NCBI GenBank assembly: GCA_934254815.1
Contig: CAKQME010000012.1
Span: forward strand, 10,244 to 74,243
Direction of reading: 5' to 3'
Source: an uncultured Clostridia bacterium
Lineage (GTDB): Bacteria > Bacillota > Clostridia > Christensenellales > Borkfalkiaceae
Length of the DNA: 64,000 bases
Part shown: in pieces, positions 27,277 to 35,388 of the stretch
Position numbering within the stretch: position 1 is the stretch's first letter
Layout: each line of letters opens with the position of its first letter
Program-made: the position numbers and the translations under genes
The notes under the pieces: generated by a model
The model's input: only the letters and a program-made list of their open reading frames with translations
What the model was told of the DNA's origin: nothing
Database searches by the model: none

Positions 27277-27889
27277 AGGTTTTATAGACTCGATATATTG
27301 CGGTTCGGGGGTGGACGGCGACGGACTGAGAGTCGTTGTATTTCTCAGCGGTTGCAATCTCCGTTGCGGATTTTGCCACAACCCCGAAACGCTTTACAAA
27401 AAAGGAACCGAAGTAACGCCGAAGCAGGTTTACGAAAGATGTTTACGGTATCGCGGCTATATAAAGCGCGGCGGAGTGACCCTTTCGGGCGGCGAACCGT
27501 TTATACAAAAAGAATTCTGCTCGGAACTTATAAAATTATTGCATAGCGCGGATATCGACGTAATTATCGAGACCAACGGACATATTGCCGATAAGGAGCT
27601 TATAGCCGCAGCGAATTCTTTTCTGGTAGACGTAAAAAATCAGGAGACGGACGACGTATCCGTATACGAACGTTTTTTGGAGTCGTGCGACGATTTGAAA
27701 AAGAAAGTCGTTCTGACCAACGTTATCGTTCCCGAATTAAATTCCGCAGACAAAAAAAAATCGCTGATCGAAAGATTAGCGAAACATAAAAGCGTTGAAA
27801 GAATAAAATATCTTCCCTTTCACAAAATGTGCGAAGAGAAGTACGAAAACTTGGGGATAGAATTTCCCTATGCAAAATACAGCGAATAA
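27263..27889 (+). CDS. pflA: Pyruvate formate-lyase activating enzyme
   Basis: Radical-SAM enzyme that installs the glycyl radical on PflB. The [4Fe-4S] motif is CNLRCGFC (Cys 31, 35, 38), followed by HNPET and the GGVTLSGGEP SAM-binding strand near 70-79. The 208-residue length is shorter than the 245 of E. coli PflA, with the shortening in the C-terminal half, but no motif is missing. The start overlaps pflB, a normal arrangement for coupled expression. It is followed by a large hairpin. Confidence 0.93.
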   Translation: MAECKGFIDSIYCGSGVDGDGLRVVVFLSGCNLRCGFCHNPETLYKKGTEVTPKQVYERCLRYRGYIKRGGVTLSGGEPFIQKEFCSELIKLLHSADIDVIIETNGHIADKELIAAANSFLVDVKNQETDDVSVYERFLESCDDLKKKVVLTNVIVPELNSADKKKSLIERLAKHKSVERIKYLPFHKMCEEKYENLGIEFPYAKYSE

Positions 27890-27902
27890 GCCGTAAAATT
27901 TT

Positions 27903-28009
27903 AATCGCCTGTTCGATGAGTTCTTCGTCGTTCCCGGAACGAAATTCGGTTTTACCGTAATTCCGACAACGTTAAGAACCGAATCGAACAAGCGATTTGT
28001 TTTTATTTT
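27903..28009. terminator. Large stem-loop between convergent pflA and DUF1292 genes
   Basis: AATCGCCTGTTCGATGAGTTCTT side (27903-27925) pairs imperfectly with AAGAACCGAATCGAAC and GCGATT (27974-27997), followed by TTGTTTTTATTTTG. The 48-base loop can fold further. It most simply ends the pfl transcript. Confidence 0.55.
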
Positions 28010-28308
28010 GTTTCTTCGTAGAGTTTATTGTACTCTGTAAATACCGCGTCGATTACGCCCTCGTCGTCGACAACGACAAACTCGTCGTTTTCTTCGCTTG
28101 CGACCACTTCGAACACGACGGCTTCGTCCTGCCCCATATCTTCGGGTCTCTCTACGGGTTGAAGTATAACGTAAAAATGTTCTCCGAGCGTAATATCCGC
28201 AATCTCTTCGAACTCGACTTCTTCACCGTCCGGTCCCTGCAGAACTATTACGTCGCCGTCCTCGTCGTCTTCGGGCATCTGGTTTAATTTCAATTCTTCG
28301 TCTGTCAT
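28003..28308 (-). CDS. DUF1292 (YrzB-like) acidic protein
   Basis: 101-residue, highly acidic protein of the DUF1292 family: GDVIVLQGPDGEEVEFEEIA near 18-37 and YVILQPVE near 46-53. Many Firmicutes carry it near RNA or nuclease genes, but its function is not established. GGAGG precedes the ATG, and TATAAT on the minus strand 20 bases further upstream may be its -10 box. Confidence 0.85.
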   Translation of the reverse strand: MTDEELKLNQMPEDDEDGDVIVLQGPDGEEVEFEEIADITLGEHFYVILQPVERPEDMGQDEAVVFEVVASEENDEFVVVDDEGVIDAVFTEYNKLYEETK

Positions 28309-28341
28309 ATAAAAGCCTCCTGTACGCCTATATTATATAGT

Positions 28342-28369
28342 AAACTCGCCTGCGAAAGCAAGCGAGTTT
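28342..28369 (-). terminator. Hairpin after the thiamine transporter gene
   Basis: AAACTCGC (28342-28349) pairs with GCGAGTTT (28362-28369) around 12 bases. Several T follow on the plus side, but on the minus strand the run is short. It probably limits read-through from 28409 into the DUF1292 gene. Confidence 0.55.
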
Positions 28370-28408
28370 TAAAATTAGTTTAAAAATTTTCCGCTATAAA
28401 TCTACTTA

Positions 28409-29536
28409 TTACGCGTTTTTATCGGATTGCATTTCAGGCGGATTTACTTTCGCGACCGCGTTTCTCATGCTCTTGGCGGAGAAAATAAGCGCGGCGGCGA
28501 CTATATCGATTGCCAGATCGACAAGGGTAAACGAGTTATAAGCGAGGCTGTATAAAAGCGGAGCATTCATTGCCAACGAGCTATCCGTTGCCATTGTAGA
28601 CCAAAGGAAGTATCCGCTGACTACATGCGCAGCATATCTGAATAAGACAGCTACAACCATACCTACCATAACTTCGGCAATCATATTACCTTTAAGGAAT
28701 TTGAAATTCTTCGCTATACCCGCAAGACCCAATGCCGAAAACGCCACGGGATAATCGAGCAGAATCTGCATCCATTGATACGGTTGCGGGCTTTGTATAA
28801 ATTGCAACACGCCGTAAATAAGCCCCGCGAAAATACCCTTTCTCGCGCCGAAAATATAAGCGTAAAGCATAATGGGCAACATACTTGCAAGAGTAACCGA
28901 CCCACCCCAAGGAAGCGAGAAAAATTTAACGTAAGAAAGCGCGAAAGAAAGCGCGATACAAACCCCTGCGTAAGCTATGCTTTTAGTTTCGGTCGCCGTT
29001 CTGTTTTCACGGTCGAACACAAACGCAAGAACGATTATCGCCACAATCAAAAGAGCGGAAATAATATAATAGAGCGCGCCTTTACGAGGCTCGGAATTTT
29101 CGTAAGTTCCCGCGTTTACTATATTGAGAATAAGTATCACCGCGTAAATAACTACAATCGCAAGCGCGATAAACGAAAAATACGAGTAGACTTTCGGCGC
29201 GTATTTTTTAACGAGCGCGCCCGCGAGCATAACGAGCAGAAGCGCGACGAAAAATCCCACGAAGAGATAGAACGACGCGTCCATCTCGCCCTTGACTTTC
29301 ATTCTCGCTATCTGCAGACAAAGCAGAACGGCAATCAACGTAACGCTGTAACCGACGACTACGCCGACGGCAAACTTTTTGCAAAGTTCAAACGAATCTT
29401 TCTTAGCGAAATACACGATAAGAAGCGTTGCGATTAACGCGACCGCGATTGCGATCGTAAGATAAAGAGAAAACTCCTGAACGGCGGTTATCACCGTTTT
29501 CAAAGTGTCTTTATCGAGTGACAAAAGACCTTTCAT
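28409..29536 (-). CDS. thiT: Energy-coupling factor thiamine transporter (ThiT-type) with extra N-terminal membrane domain
   Basis: Membrane S-component for thiamine uptake. The C-terminal half (about 190-375) is ThiT-like: FSLPWGGSVTLASMLPIM, ARKGIFAGLIYGVLQFIQSP and YPVAFSALGLAG are the family's substrate-site motifs. The first 185 residues add about five further membrane helices not found in ordinary ThiT (about 180-200 residues in total). The ATG at 29536 was chosen for its AAGGAG site; reading further upstream would translate the riboswitch. A TPP riboswitch and terminator just before it confirm thiamine control. Confidence 0.88.
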   Translation of the reverse strand: MKGLLSLDKDTLKTVITAVQEFSLYLTIAIAVALIATLLIVYFAKKDSFELCKKFAVGVVVGYSVTLIAVLLCLQIARMKVKGEMDASFYLFVGFFVALLLVMLAGALVKKYAPKVYSYFSFIALAIVVIYAVILILNIVNAGTYENSEPRKGALYYIISALLIVAIIVLAFVFDRENRTATETKSIAYAGVCIALSFALSYVKFFSLPWGGSVTLASMLPIMLYAYIFGARKGIFAGLIYGVLQFIQSPQPYQWMQILLDYPVAFSALGLAGIAKNFKFLKGNMIAEVMVGMVVAVLFRYAAHVVSGYFLWSTMATDSSLAMNAPLLYSLAYNSFTLVDLAIDIVAAALIFSAKSMRNAVAKVNPPEMQSDKNA

Positions 29537-29561
29537 AAAAATAACTCCTTTCCGCCCGAAA

Positions 29562-29601
29562 GTAAAACGCGCCCCTTTCGCAAAACGCAAAAGGGGCGCG
29601 C
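29562..29601 (-). terminator. Riboswitch-controlled terminator
   Basis: CGCGCCCCTTT (left arm from 29569) pairs with AAAGGGGCGCG-type bases (to 29601) around a CGCAAAACGC loop; on the minus strand the stem is followed by TTTTACT. It lies between the TPP aptamer and the thiT ribosome site, so ligand binding should favour termination. Confidence 0.8.
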
Positions 29602-29621
29602 AAATAATCGCCAAGAAAAAC

Positions 29622-29720
29622 TCTTCCCCTGTCAAGCATTACCTTGTCGGGTTCGGCGGGTATAATCTCAGCCGTCGGTCGGTCAGCCGTAAGGCTATCC
29701 GACTTCAAGCACCCCAAGCG
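29622..29720 (-). promoter_or_regulatory. TPP riboswitch (THI element)
   Basis: On the minus strand the conserved thiamine-pyrophosphate aptamer parts occur in order: CTTGGGGTGC, GGCTGAGA, TACCC, GAACC and GGTAATGC, closed by a P1 stem ending in GACAGGG. The variable P3 arm carries a GATAGCC/GGCTGACC hairpin. Together with the terminator downstream it forms a transcriptional OFF switch for the thiamine transporter. Confidence 0.95.
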
Positions 29721-29763
29721 GTTTTTAATTTCAACGATATTATATATGTTCTGACATTTTTTG

Positions 29764-31233
29764 TCAAGTCTTTTGTCTGTAAATTATTATTCTTTCGTCG
29801 CCGCCGAGCGGAAATTCGAGATCGGGGTTAAGCTTTAAAATTTCGTCTTCGTTTATTCCGAGCCGTTTCGAAACCTCCCACAGATCGTCGCCCGCCTTAG
29901 GGATAACCACGCTTATCGCGCTGTCGCTCAAAGTTCTTTCTCCCGAAGCGGTTACGTCCTCCGCGCAGATTACGTCCTGTTTTTCGTATGTAGTCCACTC
30001 TATCGCGAGATTGGCTTCGAATTCGATGGCGCCGTTTCTCACCCTTGCGTTGAGTTCGGTGAGTTCGACTTTAACGCCGCATATCATACCCTCGTCGGCT
30101 ATATCCGCAGAAAAAGGCATTTCCGCCTGAACGCAGGTCGTTCCGTTATCGGCGTTTCTGAACACGACGTCTGCGCGGATAACCCCTGTAAGATTTGCGC
30201 CCTGCTCTGTCGCAGTAACCGAATACACCGTGACGTTCTCACCGAGCGCGACGAGTATTCTGCCGCCGTCGGGTACTTCTCCGTCGGTCGCGCCGATTAT
30301 ACGTTCTTCGCGATAGCCCCTGCCCGTAAGCCTATAAGTCGTTAAGGTCGTTTTGGAAACGGCGGTTTCGTCTTCGCGGGAGTACGCGTCGACCACAACG
30401 CGCTCAGTTCTCTCCCCCGCGGCTTCGCCCGTCGCTTTAAGCGTAATTTCCGCAGATACGTTGCTCTTGCCTTTTGCTTCGTCGGTGAACACTTTATAAG
30501 CGACTTTAGTAACCGTTATTTCGCCCGTGGCTTTCATATCGGGCAAAGCGCCCGCGCACGGCAGCTCGAAACGGAAAGGAATAGAGCGTTTTTCACGCAT
30601 TATATCCGTACTGTCGTTCATAGGCAGAGTTTTAACGCAAATCTCTGTTTCGCCCTCGAAAATTATGCGCGACACGCCGCTTTCGACTTTTTTAAGTCTC
30701 ACTGCCTGAGTTTTGCCAAGCACTTCTTTAACGGCATAGCCGAGTTCGAATTCGTCCGTAACGACAAACTCGTCGGAATTCACGCCCGTCGGCTCGTCGA
30801 GTTTTACGTCGATTTCTTTAACGAGCAAGCCGTCTCCGCCGACAACTATTTTTTTCTCTTCACCGACGGAGCTTTCCGCCGTAAAGCGAACCGTACAACG
30901 CGCGACGTAATTTTCCGAATTTCTTACTATTCTGGTTTCCTCCGCCGTAACGCGTACTACCGCGCCGCCCGTCGGCAATTCGGTCTCCGCTTCGGCAAAC
31001 GCCTCGGCTTTTCTGAACCCGTCCTCCGCAAGATAGACGAAATCGAACGCGACTTTGGCTTTCGCAAGCGTAGTCGCGCCCTTATCTTCCACCGATACGA
31101 CGAACGCCGTCGCAGAGACGGAAACCGATTTTTTTACGTCGTCGCCCACGGCAAGCGGACATTCCGCGTTGATTTTTGCTTCCGCCGCAGTCCGTCTGGC
31201 GCAATTTATCGCGCCGTAATCCGTTTTAATCAT
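29764..31233 (-). CDS. SPOCS (DUF3794) and LysM spore-coat-type protein
   Basis: 489-residue protein with DUF3794/SPOCS domains in the N-terminal and middle parts (VTDEFELGYAVKEVLGK near 162-178; VYSVTATEQGANLTGVIRADV near 340-360) and a LysM domain at the C-terminus (AGDDLWEVSKRLGINEDEI near 447-465) that should bind peptidoglycan. This architecture is common in clostridial spore formers and is linked to spore coat or cortex assembly (family knowledge). No signal peptide, so it would be made in the mother cell and coat the forespore. GGAGG precedes the ATG. It has its own promoter, separating it from the phage cassette upstream. Confidence 0.85.
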   Translation of the reverse strand: MIKTDYGAINCARRTAAEAKINAECPLAVGDDVKKSVSVSATAFVVSVEDKGATTLAKAKVAFDFVYLAEDGFRKAEAFAEAETELPTGGAVVRVTAEETRIVRNSENYVARCTVRFTAESSVGEEKKIVVGGDGLLVKEIDVKLDEPTGVNSDEFVVTDEFELGYAVKEVLGKTQAVRLKKVESGVSRIIFEGETEICVKTLPMNDSTDIMREKRSIPFRFELPCAGALPDMKATGEITVTKVAYKVFTDEAKGKSNVSAEITLKATGEAAGERTERVVVDAYSREDETAVSKTTLTTYRLTGRGYREERIIGATDGEVPDGGRILVALGENVTVYSVTATEQGANLTGVIRADVVFRNADNGTTCVQAEMPFSADIADEGMICGVKVELTELNARVRNGAIEFEANLAIEWTTYEKQDVICAEDVTASGERTLSDSAISVVIPKAGDDLWEVSKRLGINEDEILKLNPDLEFPLGGDERIIIYRQKT

Positions 31234-31311
31234 ATATAAACCTCCGACCGCGCGACGAAAAGTTATGCCACGCGTTAAACTTCGGTATAATATATGTAGC
31301 TTTCACCGCCG

Positions 31312-31340
31312 ATATTACCGTTATTTCCGCCGATTGTCAA
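31312..31340 (-). promoter_or_regulatory. Promoter of the SPOCS/LysM gene
   Basis: On the minus strand TTGACA (31340-31335), 17 bases, TAATAT (31317-31312). This near-consensus vegetative promoter is unexpected for a gene assumed to act late in sporulation. Confidence 0.65.
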
Positions 31341-31348
31341 TCTTTAAA

Positions 31349-32293
31349 CTAACTAAGCATATTTTTCAGATAGACGTAGCCGTCTGAACCGACGTACTTT
31401 TCTATTCTCGCTCTGTCCGCTTCCAACTCGTTCAACGCCTTTCCGCCCGTCGATTTATAATAGTCGTATAAAGTACGCAATTTATCGGTGCGCGCGTCGA
31501 TATATTCCTGAGAATTTTCTTCTTTTACTTTCACGCCCTGTTTGCCGAGTTCGGTAAGTATCTTAGCGCGTTTTTCTTTTATCGCGTTGTTATACTCAAG
31601 AACTTCGTCCTCGCGGGCGCGGCGTTCGTCTTTAAGTTCGGCAATACGCTTATTCACCTTTACCGCCGTTTCGATATCGAGTTTATCGAGCGCGGCGGAA
31701 AGCTCGTCGGAAAGTTCCGAAATCTTTTCGTTGACCGCCGCCACCGATTGTTTCTTATTTTCGTACAGTTTTTCTATATCGTTTATTTTTGCCTCGTCGA
31801 GTTCTTTCAACTGTTCGGAAATTATCGAAGACCGCGCTATACCGCGTTTTAACGCTTCATCGGAAGCGTTTTCCTTAGCTTTGTCGTAAGCCGCGCCTAT
31901 ACGGATTTCGCCGTCTTTTGTCTGTCGCTCTATTTCGCCTATCTCGTCGGCGTAAGTCTCCTTTTTTTCTTCGGCGCGATTGCCGAGTTCCCGTTTCTTC
32001 GCCTCGGCGTCGGCGGCGTACTCGCTTTTCGCCGCGCGTTTTATTTCGTCGTCGCCCGGCGCGTCATACGTCTTTTCTTTCAGGTTCGGTATCGTCGTTC
32101 CGCCGTAAGTTCTGTCGGGGTTGTTTCTGTACGCTTCGTCGATTTTATCGAGTTTATCGTAAGCCGCGTCCTTTGGCGTAAGCGTAGCCGAATTTCCCTT
32201 ATTCTCGTTCGCCTTGTTCTCATTTTTCTTTTTTTCCTCCGAAACGGCGTTAATCATTTTTATAACGTCGCCCAGAATATCTTTGAATTTCAT
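31349..32293 (-). CDS. Coiled-coil protein at the end of the phage cassette
   Basis: 314 residues, almost entirely charged helix (Lys, Glu, Ala, Asp) from about 90 to 270, with a low-complexity Asn/Lys stretch near 20-35 and a Tyr-rich segment (YRNNPDRTYGG). The end (YVGSDGYVYLKNML) is more globular. The ATG at 32293 lies six bases after AAGGAG. No family recognised. As the last gene of the cassette it may be an internal-core or ejection-type virion protein, as such long coiled coils often are in short-tailed phages, but this is a guess from position. Confidence 0.6.
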   Translation of the reverse strand: MKFKDILGDVIKMINAVSEEKKKNENKANENKGNSATLTPKDAAYDKLDKIDEAYRNNPDRTYGGTTIPNLKEKTYDAPGDDEIKRAAKSEYAADAEAKKRELGNRAEEKKETYADEIGEIERQTKDGEIRIGAAYDKAKENASDEALKRGIARSSIISEQLKELDEAKINDIEKLYENKKQSVAAVNEKISELSDELSAALDKLDIETAVKVNKRIAELKDERRAREDEVLEYNNAIKEKRAKILTELGKQGVKVKEENSQEYIDARTDKLRTLYDYYKSTGGKALNELEADRARIEKYVGSDGYVYLKNMLS

Positions 32294-32303
32294 CACTGTC
32301 TCC

Positions 32304-32537
32304 TTATTTTTGAGTTTTTACGCTTCCGTCGGAACAATACACGACGGTTCCGTCGAACATAATCACAAGGTCGTCGGCTTGCAAAAGGCAGGTCGACGTA
32401 ACCGACGCGTCGTCGTAGAGATATTTTTTAAACCAGAAATCTCCCGTTTTATACAACGCGTATTCTCTGTCGGTCACGGCGACGCACGCTCTTTCCAATC
32501 TGCCAAGACCCTTTCTTGCTTTTATCTGCATAATCAC
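32304..32537 (-). CDS. Small phage-cassette protein, unknown
   Basis: 75-77 residues, mixed beta structure (CLLQADDLVIMFDGTVVYCSDG), no recognised family. Starts possible at GTG 32537, whose GTGA overlaps the preceding stop, or ATG 32531. Tight overlap with its neighbour supports it as a real gene in the structural operon. Confidence 0.55.
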   Translation of the reverse strand: MIMQIKARKGLGRLERACVAVTDREYALYKTGDFWFKKYLYDDASVTSTCLLQADDLVIMFDGTVVYCSDGSVKTQK

Positions 32538-33418
32538 ACCTTATAAACGTATTCGTAGCCTATCGGGTTTCTCACTCTGAGCAGTTTTACGTCGGAACTT
32601 TCGGCATATCCGAGTTCGACTGCTCTCACAGCCGTTTTTTCTTCAGACAAAGTCTGCCCGTTAAAGGTAAAAACCGTAAGTCGCGATTGTCTCGCCGCAT
32701 ATACGGTTGCTACGCTTCCGCTCGCCGCGACGGCGAAAGAAGTAAATCTGCCGTCGGGTTTAACCGAGCTTATTACCTTACCCGCCGCCGAAATTATTTT
32801 TATCGAAGCTCCGTCGGAAAAAGTTTCCGTCGCAACGCAATAATTGCCGTTCGCCAATTTCGCCGCTCCCGCGCAAATCACGCCGTAAACCGAGAACAAC
32901 TCCGTATCGGTCGCGCCGTCGTAAACCGTAAATTTACCGTCGGACAGAAACGCGTAACCGCCGCCGCAGACAAGCGACACCCTGTCGGGTTCAGAAAGCA
33001 GAACAAACCTGCCGCGATAAGTCACGGTTATATCGACCGCAAATTCCGCTTCGGCGGACAACTCGAACTCTATTTCGTTTATTCCGACGGGAATATGCCC
33101 GCCGCGCTGAAATAACGCTCTTCCGCCCTTTATAGCCGTATCGAAAATAACCTCCTCATTATAAAGGAAATAAATATTTACGTTTTCTCCCTGCTTTATT
33201 TTAATATCGACGGTTATCTGACCGCCGACGTCGGAATATAATTTCCAACGTATTCTTTTAATCACGCGGTTATCCGTTGCCGAAGAAACGCACGTTTCCG
33301 TAACCGTTTTTTCCGCGTAATCGGGGACAATTTCGGCTTTTTGGCTCATTTTAAATCGTTTTTCAAGTTCTTCGGCTTTATCGAGCGCAACGCGCCCGTA
33401 ATCGTTAGCGTTACTCAT
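32534..33418 (-). CDS. Phage structural protein, beta-rich, unknown
   Basis: 294 residues. A short helical N-terminus (LDKAEELEKRFKM) leads into beta-sandwich and then propeller-like repeats (YAFLSDGKFTVYDGATDTELF, then RLTVFTFNGQTLSEE). It overlaps the propeller-like gene before it by 8 bases and the small gene after it by 4. It probably belongs to the tail-hub or head-completion group of the cassette, but no specific family could be named. Confidence 0.55.
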   Translation of the reverse strand: MSNANDYGRVALDKAEELEKRFKMSQKAEIVPDYAEKTVTETCVSSATDNRVIKRIRWKLYSDVGGQITVDIKIKQGENVNIYFLYNEEVIFDTAIKGGRALFQRGGHIPVGINEIEFELSAEAEFAVDITVTYRGRFVLLSEPDRVSLVCGGGYAFLSDGKFTVYDGATDTELFSVYGVICAGAAKLANGNYCVATETFSDGASIKIISAAGKVISSVKPDGRFTSFAVAASGSVATVYAARQSRLTVFTFNGQTLSEEKTAVRAVELGYAESSDVKLLRVRNPIGYEYVYKV

Positions 33419-34817
33419 CGTAATACCTGAACGCGAGCGTAAGACCTACTATTCTCGCGTTTAACTCCCCGCATGTTATTTTTATCGAAAATCTGTCGCC
33501 CGAAACAAGCGGTCTTATATCGCTTCTGCTCACTTTGCCGCTTACGGCGAAATCGTATTTTTTGTCGTCGACCGTAACCGTTACGGTAATGTTCTTATCG
33601 GTATAAAGCGTGACTTTCTCAAGCAGTTTACGTCCGGCGGATATTCCGAAGTCACCGAATTTGCCGAGCCATACCTTTGTAGTCGGAACGCCGTATATTC
33701 TGCCGGTATCCGAGAGTTCATAGGCTCTGCCCTCTGAGGTTACGACGCACAGCTTATAAGCGTTTTCGCCGCCGATGACTTCGATATCGTTTATAACCGC
33801 ACCGCGTATAAAGTAATAGTCGGAGTAATTTTTGGGGTCTATGCGGAGCATACACCCCGTACTTACGCTTTCGAAAACAACTTTCAGCATAAAATACGCT
33901 TTGCCGTTGAAATAAACGCCCTTTACGCCGTCGAAATTAAAATCGATATATTCCGCGTACGGGTCGGAAATGCGTTTCGTCGACAAACCGTCGAAACGAT
34001 AAAGCCCGTCGGAAGCGAGAAACAATATAGAATCGCCGCAGACCGTAATCGAATTGCCGAAAATTTTACCCGACGAAACGTATAAATCGGATACGGAAAA
34101 GCCGCTCTGTTCGCCGTAAGCGGTAACGCGCGTTATACCGTAAGTTCTGAAAACGTACAGATAACCACCGAAACTTACGACTTTGAGTAATCTTCCACGA
34201 AAACCGCTCATATCGATAAAACCCGCTTCGGAAAGCGAAATATTCCAGTTCGCGGGGTCGAAATCGTCGGAAAACCACAGCGAATTATTTACCGCGCCGT
34301 CGGTTATGAACAACCTTTCGCCGTGAATACACATCGACGATACGCCGGGCGCGGTATCCGACACCGTAACGGTTTCGCCGTTATAAATGGCAAGTCCGCC
34401 GCTTTTCGTCGAAAACATAATGACGTCTTCGCCGTTGTAGTTATAGCACACGCCCACGGGTTCGTTTAAAAAGTACAACCCCGAAATTTTATTGAGCGAC
34501 CCGCCCGCGACAAGTCTTTCGTAGATATATCCGTCGCCGCACCAGAACATTATGCGGTCGTCGGCAATACCGGTCGACGGGTGAAAACGTTTATAAAAAT
34601 AGACTTTTCTGAGCGCGCTCGGCGGAGATGCCATCGCGGGCGAAAGCGTCGTCAACCCCACTCCGTCGCGCATATCGCCATGCGACAGGTCGAAGTTATA
34701 CGAACATACGGAGTAGGCGTAACCGCCTACTCCGTCGCCCGTTTTTACGTTCACTTCGCCCACGGGGTTTACTTTTATTCTCGACCCTTTCGGCTGTTTA
34801 TACGAATATCCCCTCAT
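33411..34817 (-). CDS. Propeller-like head-completion/tail-hub protein (P22 gp10-like)
   Basis: 468 residues from the ATG at 34817, which overlaps the previous stop (ATGA) and follows AGAGGTGGGGG. The sequence consists of repeated four-strand blades such as DRIMFWCGDGYIYERL, DVIMFSTKSGGLAIYNG, GDSILFLASDGLYRFDGL and LCVVTSEGRAYELSDTG, giving a beta-propeller. This, and its place after the coat and gp4-like genes, matches the DNA-stabilising hub protein gp10 of P22-like phages (inference, not a proven match). Confidence 0.6.
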   Translation of the reverse strand: MRGYSYKQPKGSRIKVNPVGEVNVKTGDGVGGYAYSVCSYNFDLSHGDMRDGVGLTTLSPAMASPPSALRKVYFYKRFHPSTGIADDRIMFWCGDGYIYERLVAGGSLNKISGLYFLNEPVGVCYNYNGEDVIMFSTKSGGLAIYNGETVTVSDTAPGVSSMCIHGERLFITDGAVNNSLWFSDDFDPANWNISLSEAGFIDMSGFRGRLLKVVSFGGYLYVFRTYGITRVTAYGEQSGFSVSDLYVSSGKIFGNSITVCGDSILFLASDGLYRFDGLSTKRISDPYAEYIDFNFDGVKGVYFNGKAYFMLKVVFESVSTGCMLRIDPKNYSDYYFIRGAVINDIEVIGGENAYKLCVVTSEGRAYELSDTGRIYGVPTTKVWLGKFGDFGISAGRKLLEKVTLYTDKNITVTVTVDDKKYDFAVSGKVSRSDIRPLVSGDRFSIKITCGELNARIVGLTLAFRYYDE

Positions 34818-35371
34818 ATCCCCCACCTCTTTGCGGCGCGCATTATTCTGCCGCGTTTCGCGGGCGCGAACTCCACTCCGTAACGATATTTTTTATTGAA
34901 ATTTTCCGCTTCGGAATATCTGCCGCTAATAAGACAGTATTCGCTCGCCACTCCGCAGGCGAACACGGTTTTACCGATACGCGTGCCGTCGTACGCGAAA
35001 TCGTCGGTCAGGGCGGCTTCATCGGGAACAATATCAATCACCGCCATCGCCGCGCCGCCCGCCGCGACCAAATGCGTCGGAAAGACCTTATAACTTACGT
35101 CTTCACCGTCTGCTCCGAAAACGCCCTCTACGCCGAGGACGGAAAACCCGAGCGCGGAGAAGTCCGTTCTGCCCTCTCCGACGATAACCGTCGCTCTGAT
35201 CGGCAGATAGTTTACCGCAGTTTCGTGCAGAATTGCGTTATAACAACTTAAAAGCGACTCCGTTTTTCCGTTAAGTTCGGCATTAGCCGTCGTCGTCGAA
35301 GTCAGATATTTTTTCAGCTCGTCGTCTCCGATAAGTCTTGCGGCTTCCGCAAGCACTTCTTTAACTTTCAT
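34814..35371 (-). CDS. Head-tail connector-like protein (gp4-like)
   Basis: 185 residues from the ATG at 35371 (GGAGG nine bases upstream). The N-terminal helices (MKVKEVLAEAARLIGDDELKKYL) and an all-helical end (YSEAENFNKKYRYGVEFA) with a beta insert in the middle are the look of small head-completion proteins that bind the portal. The gene follows the coat gene by 17 bases, the usual position. Exact family not certain. Confidence 0.6.
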   Translation of the reverse strand: MKVKEVLAEAARLIGDDELKKYLTSTTTANAELNGKTESLLSCYNAILHETAVNYLPIRATVIVGEGRTDFSALGFSVLGVEGVFGADGEDVSYKVFPTHLVAAGGAAMAVIDIVPDEAALTDDFAYDGTRIGKTVFACGVASEYCLISGRYSEAENFNKKYRYGVEFAPAKRGRIMRAAKRWGI

Positions 35372-35388
35372 TTTCCGTCCTCCGCAAA

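Noticed and set aside
29537..29635. Longer start for the thiamine transporter
   Set aside because: It would translate the TPP riboswitch terminator; the ATG at 29536 has the only good ribosome site.
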